64,000 nucleotides of DNA, from positions 1,240,001-1,304,000 of the forward strand of contig JAUCEF010000008.1 of the NCBI GenBank assembly GCA_033558025.1, given 5' to 3'. The DNA comes from Phytophthora sp. 'mugwort'. Taxonomy: Eukaryota; Oomycota; Peronosporomycetes; Peronosporales; Peronosporaceae. Shown here one piece after another: positions 32,898-42,328 of this stretch. The notes beneath the pieces are model-generated. The model searched no databases and was not told where the DNA came from. It was given only the letters and a program-made list of their open reading frames with translations. Position 1 is the first letter of the stretch. Every line of letters begins with the position of its first letter. The position numbers and the translations under genes were made by a program.

Positions 32898-33468
32898 CGA
32901 GCCGACGAGGAGTTACCTTATCTAAGTGAAAATCTACTTAGACTTGCAACCATATGATTTTAAATCTGAAGTTAGATTTCGACAGACCGTTAGGTTCGCA
33001 CAACCATCAAAAATATTTGGTGACTGTGCGGTGATATTATGATCTTCGAGCTTCCCCAACCTGAAGGTTGGTAAGCTACAATAATACAAGCCCTGCACTA
33101 GCTGGAAATGAGCTCACGAAAGTGTCCGCGTGCCCTGCCAATTTCTGGCGCGATCTTGCCAAGAAGTTCAAGTGTGATAAGGAATCGAGAAAGACACAGC
33201 GAGACGCGCACAAGGCCGCACTTCGAACCGCTTTTTTTCGCTATCTCAAGACGAAGCTGGAGCGCCCAAGCGGCATCTGGTCGAAGAAACGGAAAGCAGG
33301 TGTGGAAGGCGCTTGACTTAGCGCTAACACAGGGTAGACTTTAGCGACCTTGTCTTCTTCCGCTGACGGTACAATACTACATTTCACTTATCATCGACCA
33401 GAAATGACATCTGGAACCTGCATCTAAGTAGATTTTCACTTAGATAAGGTAGTTCCTCCCGAGCCGAC
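32898..33468. mobile_element. MULE-type MITE, 553 bp, with terminal inverted repeats and 9-bp target duplication
   Basis: The element spans 32907-33459. Its left end GAGGAGTTACCTTATCTAAG and right end (reverse complement GGAGGAACTACCTTATCTAA) continue together through AGTGAAAATCTACTTAGA, so the inverted repeats are about 35-40 bp. It is flanked by identical 9-bp direct repeats CGAGCCGAC at 32898-32906 and 33460-33468. A 9-bp duplication is characteristic of Mutator-like elements. The same terminus is found at 1421-1454 next to a MULE transposase remnant. The internal plus-strand frame 33068-33316 has no known domain. Confidence 0.85.
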
Positions 33469-33964
33469 AATTGCAGCCAGCAAGCACGAGTTGTCATTTG
33501 TGCAGCATTGATATGCTGCTAATTGCACGGACAAGGAATTTTAAAATCTCACAGGATCATCGCTAAAAACTGACTTCCTCAGTTTTGAGACTCTATTTTC
33601 CAAACTTGCAAGAATAAAACATACTAGAAATTCGCTTGTTCCACCGCGGTAACATTATTGTACATATGCTTCGTTGGCCAGACAAGGAATATCCTGCTGA
33701 GATGCTTAATACGGATACTGCTAAGCGCCGATACCAGTTTGTTCGCTTCGTGAAGTTTGATTATGCTCAAATGCCGATTGATCTATTCAGTGTTACCAGG
33801 TATTGTTTTAAGCTGTGAACAACACGCAGTGGGAGCTCTACTCCTTCCAGTTTAAAGTTCATATTGAAAACCTTCGTTTTTTTTTAGAATTTTTATTTCT
33901 TTGAAATCTTCGTAAAAAAATGTCTTTGTGATCGCACATTGGAATGAAGCCTTTGCTGGCACAC
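33469..33964. other. Intergenic, nothing recognised
   Basis: AT-rich. One 60-residue frame at 33636-33818 (plus) has no recognised domain. Confidence 0.45.
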
Positions 33965-34973
33965 TTACGATTCGGAACCACCCCATAGCATGAAAGCCAT
34001 ATCCGCCAGATTTCCTAGCAGCTTCAACAACTGGGACACGATCTCTGACTTGAATTGTTTACCAGCACCGCTACCATACTGGACGTCGCGCTGTCCCAGT
34101 CGAAGCGCACACCGCTAAAGAGCACGGTCCGTTGCCCGAGAAGCCTCAAAGCAAAAGGCGAGAGGCTACCGTCAAGGTCGATAATATGCGGGAATTCTTG
34201 GCGCAGCATCGCGTGCGTGATGGTAAAGAAACACTTAATTGTCGCGACCAACGACCCACCCTCGCCATATTCCATCCTCACCAGTTGAATGTCCAGATCA
34301 TCGTGACGAAGAGAGATCTCTCTCCAAATATCAAGCAGCGCCTCGATACCCGATCCACTCTTGACCATCACATAAGAAGCCATCGTCGTTCGCAGAAACC
34401 CCATCAGTTTGCTTGAATCAGTGCTTAAAGATGGCTTCAAGCCATGACGGAAGAGGTGAAAATATTCGGCAGCTACGTTCCATGGGGTTGTCGCTGTCGG
34501 TACCTGCGCGCACAACGTCCGTAATGTAGCTCTAGATGCCTCACTTCGCCTTGAAGCTTCATGACGGCCACCTCGACGGCGACATCGAACTCCCGCACCC
34601 GTTGTCGATATCTCTGTTGAATTTCCCGCCGATTTTGTCGACGATTCAGGAGTTTTCGTTTGGCTTCAGTATCGGAATCATCCTGACTAGAGAACGGCAC
34701 TTTGTTGCGTTGAGATAGAGGCTTCCGAGTGTGTGGCGGTGGACTTCATTCGAAGCGGGACTTGGTGGATGTTGTACTCTTGGGAAGTTGGAAGGCCATT
34801 TCATCAGCTTGACTCGAGTAAAACTGCTCCGAGATTCTATCTTGGGCGCTAACTTCTTGAATGGTGAATACGTAAGACTTACGCTTTGAGTTTTGTATCA
34901 CGCTTTGTATGACATTCTCACTTAACTGCCGGGTATTAGACGGGTAGATTGTGCAGCTCGTTGAGCTAGCCAT
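33965..34973 (-). pseudogene. Decayed bZIP transcription factor
   Basis: From 34973 the minus strand reads MASSTSCTIYPSNTRQLSEN and a Ser/Gln-rich N-terminal part ending in a stop near 34746. The next register contains SSQDDSDTEAKRKLLNRRQN then RREIQQRYRQRVREF and heptad-spaced hydrophobics, a bZIP basic region and zipper. A +1-type shift near 34515-34545 moves to VPTATTPWNVAAEYFHLFRH and DIWREISLRHDDLDIQLVRM, a C-terminal domain that follows the zipper in a Phytophthora bZIP family. A second shift near 34060-34075 is needed to reach LLGNLADMAFMLWGGSES and the stop at 33965. Two or three independent breaks make this a pseudogene, though its sequence is otherwise well preserved, suggesting recent loss. 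Confidence 0.7.
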
Positions 34974-34979
34974 TCCTCC

Positions 34980-36596
34980 TTGTAATTCAAGTCGAAGCGA
35001 CCTGATGGGAAGGCTGACAGCTGCGAAGTGCGACTCTAACAGTGCTTTTCGTTGGCGGATTAGTCATGCTGCTATGCTAACGTGACAAATCTATGGTTCT
35101 CGGTACAGATGATCCCCTCGCTACCATCATAACGTCAAGAACAAAATATTTATTTCTTTTAGGGGTATTCAGCTGTGTACCGGATTACCGGAACAGCCTA
35201 TTAAGTACATGCAGCCTTTTGTGCTCTCACAACCCACCGTCCTGACAGCATTTCGGCCTCGCTCAAAACTCGCCGCAATCACTCATTCAGCATCGAAGGC
35301 CCATCACCGCGTTCGTGACCTTATTGTCTCCCTTATTTTTTCAAAAAGCTCAGCTCTGTAACTACCGAGACCAAGTCCCGCACGACGCACACTAACGTTT
35401 GCAGCACTACGCTGCGTACCCATACCTGTGCAATACGGAGTTATCCGCATGGGCGCATGCCACGCTCAGTTTTCCGATAAGAGGCCCCACTAGCTGATGA
35501 GCTCTCCGTACCTCAAACCCGATGTCAGTGACGGAGTTTCTCAATCCACCATAGGAGAACACGATAGACGAGCTCACAGACGAAGACTGCTGTGGTGCCG
35601 ATGGGTATCATCGCGCTGATGACGACGAGCCTAGGACACGACAGAGCGCGTGCACCATGAATCGTTCGCTTCTGGTGTCGAGCTTGAGCCTGCAGATATG
35701 AAGATCACCTTAAGTTGATCACCAAGCTTCTAGTCCGCGCTGATTCAACGCGCAATTTGGACAGGTCTGGGATGAGACTTCGTGAGATGCAGCGATAACT
35801 ACGAGAGAGGCTGGGCAGGAAGCAATGACATATGTAGCAGGTGTCCCTGCTGGACTTCTTCAGACATCCTGCACAAAAGTGACTATTCTCATAGTTAAGC
35901 ACCCCTGCTACTCGATTTTGTATTCATATTACGCCTAAAGGGTGAGAGGAAATAGTGGTTTCATTCTTGTTGAGGATTATATTGAGATCTGCTCTCGCCA
36001 TACGATTCGTACGGGAGAGGAGTAAATTTAAAATCTAAAATATATTTTTTAATACATGTTCTATTCCCAAGGTCGACTACCTGGTAAATTGTTGACTTAC
36101 AATTGCTTGACTTGGTAGCGGATTTTCGGAATTAATGTGGCCTAAGTCTTTTCCCAACTCGATAATTTTCCGTCTAACATCACGTAGTGTTTAGTACTAT
36201 AATTGGGCGAAGCCCCATTACTGTGAGCTCGTTTGAGGAGCTTACGACGTCCCTCGCTTACTTGCTAATCTTCGAACAACTCCCGAACGTTGCCCTGATT
36301 TTGTTTCCCAAAGCTAGACAGGGTTTAGGACCAGTCGCTAAAAGAGGCTGGGACCTGCGATCAGCCGTGGTATCCGGTGGATATGACCTTAAAACCATTT
36401 ACAGATAAGGTTCTGCATCGAACTTGGTTTCTACTATTAACGTTGTTAGCTCGAAAAGTCATTAACCCCCCCCAGCTAGGATAAGACGTATATAAGGTTA
36501 GCAAGGCTGTGCGCTGAAGGATTCTCCATTATTCGTGAGGCTAGGCTGGGGTAAGGTCGTGATTATAAGGGCAGATATACACATCGTCCAATATTG
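34980..36596. other. Gene-poor stretch
   Basis: Only short frames (for example 35705-35902 minus and 36187-36408 plus) without recognised domains. Confidence 0.4.
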
Positions 36597-37174
36597 TACT
36601 GTAAAACCTGCGATACCTGCCCCGTGGGGCACTACGTTAGCTTACATGGGGCACTATTAAAGGGATGGGGTATTGAATCTTGACCCCAACGACTTCACGT
36701 TGACGTCCTTGGCCCCACGGAATTCGATTCTCGTGCTGCGATTGTGATAATGAACACAGCAGTCTCATTCATGTTATAAATGTTCGAGTACTAAATGTTG
36801 TACTGTACTCCTTGATCATCTGCTGCACGTGCACGATGTCTTCCTGTCGAGCTTATGCTTCTTCGTACCTGACGCTCGAAGCCTCCAGTTCTTGGACTAC
36901 ATGCAGCTTATTTTCCACCATGAACTTGGGTTTCATCAGCATGACTCGAAATTGATAATGAAAGGTGAAACACAAAGCTGCTCCTGAGCTCGACCGACCT
37001 ACGGTAGCAACTTGCCAATGGCAATTAGTTTATGCTGGCTCCGATCTGACAATTCTGACAATTCTGATAATTAAAATCAGACTAAAAGAGTGGGGCGCTA
37101 CATTTATCGCAAGACCCCACCCGGACGGTGGGGCATTATTAGAGTGATTGGGCACAATCCCAGGTTTTACAGTA
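36597..37174. mobile_element. TA-flanked MITE, 574 bp
   Basis: The element at 36599-37172 begins CTGTAAAACCTG and ends CAGGTTTTACAG, exact inverted repeats of 12 bp, with weaker similarity inward. TA dinucleotides flank both sides (36597-36598 and 37173-37174), as expected for Tc1/mariner/pogo-superfamily insertions. The interior has repeated TGGGGCAC-type motifs and no credible gene. Confidence 0.75.
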
Positions 37175-37399
37175 GATTGAGAAGCTACGTCACTGGCAAC
37201 TCTGGTTAATGAATCGTGATGGCTCTTCGGGTCATCACGCTCGCATTCTGATACGCTAGGAGACCCGCCCTAGACGCTCTTCAGAGCGGGGGGGCGAGCT
37301 CTTGATGCGCTCTGCACATTATGGGCAGCCCCTTTCCAACAACGTTTGGTGGACATCTAGTCTAGATTCATGTCAATCACCAATGTCTGGCCTCCAAGT

Positions 37400-38479
37400 C
37401 TACCACGATGCCAGATCAAGCACAGCCTTAAATCTCTCCTTCTGGGCTTCTTCGGCGTCGTTAAAATTTGGCTTCAAGAACTCAGCGACGATGCGAAATA
37501 CTGCATCAGGAAGTTCAGCCACAAGATGAAACTCCATCAAGTTATTCTTCTTGATGGACGAAAACCGAATCAAAAACACCATCTTCATGCGTTCCCAAAT
37601 GCAATCTCGCCGATGCAGGTCTGCAATTTCCTCAAACTCCGGTAGAGCATGAGTCCTCCGCACAATGGCTGCCTTGCTTCTTCCACATGTCTCCCTCTTA
37701 CTGCACAAGGCAAACCACGTTGCATGACCGACACATCGTCGATTCAATCGATGCATTTCCTGCACGATTCTCACCAAGTTGCTCTCCACCGCCTTTGCCA
37801 CACAACTCGCCACCGTCCCCTCTTCGTCCTCGTTCTTCTGACTCCGTGTCTGATTCCACTCTCCATGAACCGTCAACTTCTCCTCCTCCCTGTTTTGGGT
37901 TACAACATATCGCAACTTTCTGTTGCGTAGTAGCTCCATGGCACTCCGCTCGTTCCCACTTTTAAGTGTCATACTGAGTGCATACAGATGACTCTGCCCC
38001 TTGTCTCGCCCCTCGAGGTCCATCATGTCCAGAAGAAAAGACGCCAGTCGGCCGTGCCCGTTTAAACACGCGAGTCCGAGCGCCGTGCGGCCTTGATCGT
38101 CCCTGTCACTCCATAATGGAGTTCCACGGTTCGAGCTGTCCCGGTCCCCGTCTAACAGGCATTTAACAACGTTTGGGTGCGCTCCAGAGGCGCAAGCGGC
38201 CATCAGAACAGTGAACCGACGGTCGTCCTTGGTGCGGAGCGAGGCCCCCTTGGCTAGCATAAGTTTTACTAGAGCTAACGTGGTCTTTAGTGATGCCTGG
38301 CGACTTGTAACACACACCATGAGCGACGTCGAGTGCGGGCTTGAACTGGAGCGCGCGGTGGCGAGAGAAACGTCGCGGTGCACCATGCGACGCGCGTCTT
38401 CCACTTGCCCGTGATGAAGAGCTTCGTGGAAACGAGAGACGCTCGAGACATCGGGTGGAGACGTACGACGCCGTCTCAT
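37400..38479 (-). CDS. Ankyrin-repeat family protein
   Basis: A 359-residue, intronless protein from the ATG at 38479. Ankyrin-type units are visible, for example KDDRRFTVLMAACASGAHPN and DQGRTALGLACLNGHGRLAS, together with LVKLMLAKGASLR and VVKCLLDGD. The C-terminal part has LVRIVQEMHRLNRRCVGHAT and ends with ELPDAVFRIVAEFLKP plus an acidic tail. These positions correspond to LPEIVQAIYKINPK and the terminal hydrophobic block of the gene at 6475-7509, and to the neighbouring gene at 38571-39347. Probable scaffold or adaptor protein; the partner is unknown. A near-perfect initiator at 38491-38504 lies only about 12 nt upstream, fixing the start. Confidence 0.85.
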   Translation of the reverse strand: MRRRRTSPPDVSSVSRFHEALHHGQVEDARRMVHRDVSLATARSSSSPHSTSLMVCVTSRQASLKTTLALVKLMLAKGASLRTKDDRRFTVLMAACASGAHPNVVKCLLDGDRDSSNRGTPLWSDRDDQGRTALGLACLNGHGRLASFLLDMMDLEGRDKGQSHLYALSMTLKSGNERSAMELLRNRKLRYVVTQNREEEKLTVHGEWNQTRSQKNEDEEGTVASCVAKAVESNLVRIVQEMHRLNRRCVGHATWFALCSKRETCGRSKAAIVRRTHALPEFEEIADLHRRDCIWERMKMVFLIRFSSIKKNNLMEFHLVAELPDAVFRIVAEFLKPNFNDAEEAQKERFKAVLDLASW

Positions 38480-38490
38480 CAAAAGACCGC

Positions 38491-38504
38491 AAATTGAAAG
38501 ATGA
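38491..38504 (-). promoter_or_regulatory. Oomycete initiator of the ankyrin gene
   Basis: The minus strand reads TCATCTTTCAATTT, differing from TCATTYYNCAWTTT at one position. The ATG at 38479 follows 12 nt later. Confidence 0.7.
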
Positions 38505-38570
38505 CAGATGAGAGGTTAATATAAAATTTGTTACATTACATATGTATGCTTCAATAGAATTGTGTTGGTG

Positions 38571-39347
38571 TCATAAGGTGCTGAGCCACCTCGAAGCGCG
38601 TCTCTCCATCTTACGCAGTCGTTTGGCCTTACAATGACCAGGAATGCACAATCTAGAGCATGTTGAACAGGGCCGAGCGTCGATTAGGAACTTGAGGATA
38701 CGCGCTTCTCGATCTTCGTGAAGGTCCACGAAGCTCAGAATAATCTTGAACGCCTCGTCTGGAATGATGACAACGGGGTGCACTGCATCGAGTGCACACT
38801 CTTGCCGTCTGCTTGGAGTGATTTGACGTTCGCGAAGCAGTACAAAAGCTCCGATTTGATCCCAGAGCCATATGCGACGTTGAGCTTGTGCGAGTTCGAT
38901 GAGGTCACGTGAGGTTCTCAAGTGCGGATCGGTCGTTGGATCCGTCTCGAGGCAGTAAAGTGCATACCACGTAGCAAGTCGCACGTCCTTTGGGTTGAAT
39001 CGATACATGGCCACTACAACGCGGGGGAGATCGTGGCGAACGGCAGCTTGGACGCACGTGAAGACGTTGTACTTCTGTTGCTGCGGATCGCGTGGCACCT
39101 TGTGCGTCGTGGTGCTGTGGAGGAGCTCGTCGCGGATGCGTTGATTGCGTAGCACCTGCCAGACTTTACATTCGTCACGTGTATCGATGGCTTCTTGTAG
39201 AATTTGGAGTGGGAACTCGTGCGAGCGGCAGTTCGAACCGCTCGAGAGGAACGACCACATTTTGTCGTGGACACAATCGAAACTGAACTGGTGGAGTGCG
39301 AGGTCCAGCACAGTTGGCGTGATCCGAGCGCCTGGTTGCATGCACAT
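38571..39347 (-). CDS. Truncated ankyrin-family paralogue
   Basis: A 258-residue frame that aligns with the C-terminal two thirds of the ankyrin genes at 6475 and 37400: FPLQILQEAIDTRDECKVWQ, LPRVVVAMYRFNPKDVRLAT, then VIIPDEAFKIILSFVDLHED. The N-terminal ankyrin units are missing. Positions 39348-39560 upstream, in all minus frames, show no convincing ankyrin continuation and no initiator. The C-terminus has an extra Cys/Lys/Arg-rich tail (CSTCSRLCIPGHCKAKRLRK) not seen in the paralogues. It may be a 5'-truncated copy that is still open, or the 3' exon of a gene whose first exons I cannot locate. It sits directly upstream of its paralogue, suggesting a local tandem duplication. Confidence 0.6.
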   Translation of the reverse strand: MCMQPGARITPTVLDLALHQFSFDCVHDKMWSFLSSGSNCRSHEFPLQILQEAIDTRDECKVWQVLRNQRIRDELLHSTTTHKVPRDPQQQKYNVFTCVQAAVRHDLPRVVVAMYRFNPKDVRLATWYALYCLETDPTTDPHLRTSRDLIELAQAQRRIWLWDQIGAFVLLRERQITPSRRQECALDAVHPVVIIPDEAFKIILSFVDLHEDREARILKFLIDARPCSTCSRLCIPGHCKAKRLRKMERRASRWLSTL

Positions 39348-39909
39348 CTTTGTCGATTTCGGTTGGTTGTGCGCGGGTCATCCGCGATGAAGTGGCGCGG
39401 GAGGCATCAGGCTTGGCATCACACCATCACGCGTCGATCGCGACGGATTCTAGTGTTTTCTTTTAATCCGCATGAGCCATCGTGGATCGCAGATGTCGGA
39501 CAGACGCTTGGCTACATGAACTTGAATGTATCCTGCTGATGGTTGCTCTGCATACACACGACAAGGTAATCGAAGAGTAACCACTTCAACTTTGGGTATG
39601 TTCATTTCAATCTGGGCTCAACTAAATTGATTGCATTCATTACGAGATTACTCGGGGGTTAGTGCAATGGTAGAAGTAGTTAACGGGTGAAATACTTCTT
39701 CAAGGCCCGACGATCGTCTTGTGGGACCACGGATTCCAACCGGCAGACGCAACCACGTCTCCTTCTGGATTATAGAGCATCCGCATCGACAAGCTCTTGC
39801 CAAACCATTCGCACGCTTCCTTCTCCGTCGTGAACCGAAGTACACGGACATTCCCAGGCCCTTTCTCAATAGCGACAACCCAGCGAGGGTCTTGCTCGTC
39901 GTGAGGGTC
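39348..39909. other. Intergenic; possible tRNA-derived fragment near 39665
   Basis: No gene recognised. At 39659-39680 (plus) there is a good Pol III A-box match (TAGTGCAATGG) and about 75 bp later a degenerate B-box-like GGATTCCAACC. No cloverleaf could be drawn, so at most this is a SINE remnant. Confidence 0.3.
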
Positions 39910-40257
39910 TTACGCCCTCACCGACTCGATCTTGTCGCGCTGAAGGCTTTTTGCGCCCCCCAGGACGCCGGCAACAATTGCCGCGGGCACCGCTACTGTC
40001 GCTGCTGCTATTCCTAATGGCATTTGTGCCAGTGCGCAAATGCTTTGCAGTACCGCGAGAGCACTTCCGCTCCCAACTCCACCTCCATTTGCCACAGCGG
40101 CGCTAGACATCATCCTAGCAGCAACCGAATTGGCAGCGATACCAGAAGCAGTGAACCCAGCTGCTTGGACAACAGGAACGGACGTCATGGCTGCCGCAGT
40201 CCCTATAACAGCTCCAACACAAGCTCCAATAGTCGTGGCACTAGAATCATCGCTCAT
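39910..40257 (-). CDS. IFI6/IFI27 (ISG12)-like small membrane protein
   Basis: A 115-residue, intronless protein made mostly of Ala, Gly, Val, Ser and Ile. It contains VVQAAGFTASGIAANSVAAR then MMSSAAVANGGGVGSGSALA and VLQSICALA. This matches the core of the interferon-alpha-inducible 6-16/ISG12 family (pattern GFTxxGIAAxSxAAxMMSxAAxANGGGVxxGSxVAxLQSxGAAG). In animals these proteins sit in mitochondrial or ER membranes and modulate apoptosis; the family has scattered members in other eukaryotes. Two or three hydrophobic helices and a short charged C-terminus (KSLQRDKIESVRA) are visible. The function in an oomycete is unknown. It lies 409 bp downstream of the spliced gene at 40667-41892, on the same strand. 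Confidence 0.85.
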   Translation of the reverse strand: MSDDSSATTIGACVGAVIGTAAAMTSVPVVQAAGFTASGIAANSVAARMMSSAAVANGGGVGSGSALAVLQSICALAQMPLGIAAATVAVPAAIVAGVLGGAKSLQRDKIESVRA

Positions 40258-40666
40258 TTCACTTTGGCTGATAAATATTTTCGGTGATACAGTACTGACA
40301 CATTTTGACCAAGAACTTTCCAGGACTTACATTTCTCAGTCCGTCTCGTCCCTTACCGCGTTTACCTCGAATTCCAACGTTTTCGCTGTTGTTTTAAACT
40401 GACAAACGTAAACGCATCGCTGCCGAAAATTAATACATGTAGATCGTCCCGGGCTTTTCTTAAATAGCCAGTTGCGCATTCCATCTCGAGCCCGTCAAGA
40501 TGAAGAGATAAAGGTCTAAATTCCAAGAAAGAAATTGCCACAAGTGGTGAAGGAGAACTGCTAAAAAGCAGGCTCCGCTGTGTTTATGTGCTTTAAGCAA
40601 CGTAAACCGGTCTTGCCGTCTCGATTAATAAAAGAAAACACCCCCACAAAAATACTATCTACAGAT

Positions 40667-41892
40667 TTACTTCGTGGTTGGAGGGAGAAGAAGCAGATCC
40701 ATGAAGCTGTCCGCCATGTAGACAGTCCCTCCTCCGACGTACTTGACGCTGATGCTGTCGTTTGCCTCCACTGGGATCGTGCGAACTCGTATCCCGTCTG
40801 AAAACAGTCCGCATGAGTAATCATAGACGCTCGCAACCTCCGACATGCCTTGGTACACCGTGAACGCAATGTAGGATCGGCAGTTTGAGTAACGCAGTAG
40901 AATCGACACCTGCGCTAGCTCTGACTCAGTAACTTGGAGTTCCGCGTGCTTAACCGCGAAGAAGCCCCGATCAAACTTGGTATTTGGCTCCCAATAAATG
41001 CCACCTTTGCGAGTGTAAAGCCGATCGTATAGGGCTTACACTCGCAAAGGCGATTCCTCGAGCCAAAGGCGAAGTAGTACCACTAAACATTCCCAAGCCA
41101 TTGACGATCGTCCCGACTTTCGCAATTGATATCGCCACGAGACTGCAAATCCGAGAGATTCCTTTGTGAATGTCTGCAGTCGGAGCAGCAGGTAGCTGCT
41201 TGGTGCTCAACTGGGACACAATGCTAGCAATAATGGCTTGCACCAGCTTTTCACGCCGCTCTCCTTTGACTTGTTCGAGCATGAACTTCAGGATAGAATT
41301 CCAGTGGCAACCTTCGATCCCAATCCGCAGTCCCAGTTCCAGAGACACGGTGTTGTCCGATTCTTTAGTCATATCGAGAAACAGCATCCCGGACTGGACG
41401 TCCAGTCTCGAGGCCGGCGAGACCGATCTAGATGATACAAATTTGAGTTCTTGGGATTGTAGAATAAAATCTTCCCGATTTCACTAACCTTGATAAAAGC
41501 CTTAACTTTATTGAATGGAATCTTCGTCGTAGAATCCGCGTACAAATCCAGAGTCTTCGGCGTTACCACGCACACCCTAGAATCGACAAAAAACGATGGA
41601 TACATAATGTCGAATTTAAAACCTTTCCACGCACACATAGTAACTACACTTACCACGCTTCCTCAGTCTCTCTATCGAATAATTCGATGTCAAAACCAAT
41701 TTCCTTGTCCACAACACGGCAATAGAATCCCCCCCCCTGGACACGAGGCGAAAATGCTGAAGACCTGGCTGCTCGACACCATTCTTCTCTTTTTGGCGTC
41801 TTTTTGGAAGATGAAACGAGAGGCTGCAGGCGTAAGTCCGAGGTCAACGCTGTCTGGGACTGACGTCTGGGACGTGGCAAAGAAAATCCCAA
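40667..41892 (-). CDS. Spliced gene of unknown function, possible C1q/TNF-like C-terminal fold
   Basis: Four exons reconstruct one frame: 41892-41654, 41576-41489, 41393-41042 and 41004-40667 (338 residues). Introns are 77, 95 and 37 nt, all GT-AG. Joined segments include VVDKEIGFDIELFDRETEEA, VCVVTPKTLDLYADSTTK and SGMLFLDMTKESDNTVSLEL, then LGLRIGIEGCHWNSILKFML. The last ~95 residues (from ELQVTESELAQVSILLRYSN to MADSFMDLLLLPP) have the short alternating strands and final hydrophobic strand of a C1q/TNF-like jelly roll; this is a weak, shape-based inference. The 37-nt third intron is self-complementary with its flanks. The first ~50 residues precede a run of nine G residues (near 41737), so the N-terminus and start are uncertain. 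No signal peptide is seen. No known family is assigned. Confidence 0.6.
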
Positions 41893-42328
41893 TATTTTCT
41901 TTTAATAAATACTAGAATTTGCTTCGTACTTAAAAGAAAAAACACCGAAAACGTTGAATAACGTACACACATTTTATATTACTACGTTGTAATATAGGTT
42001 AGCGGTCCTACCATTGCCTGAAACAGGTCGTGCCAATTGAGCCGCGACACAAATATTAGAATTAAATCGGTAATAAGACCGACATAGTGCTTGACGGTTA
42101 ATCAGAGAGGGATCTGAATTTTGACAGGTAGCTATAATTGGCTGGCCGTTATATACAGGCGACTACTATAAGCCAAGGAAGTCGGTATGGCAACATTTTG
42201 AGACTCAAAAAAAAGCAAGACATAAAAAACACCAGAGAAACATTCCAAACTCATAAAAAGAAAGAAATATATGATAACTCATAAGAACCCCATGATCGTC
42301 AGCACTTCACGTTTCTCTTCGAGGTCCA

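Noticed and set aside
39659..39760. Possible second tRNA or SINE
   Set aside because: Good A box but degenerate B box and no cloverleaf.
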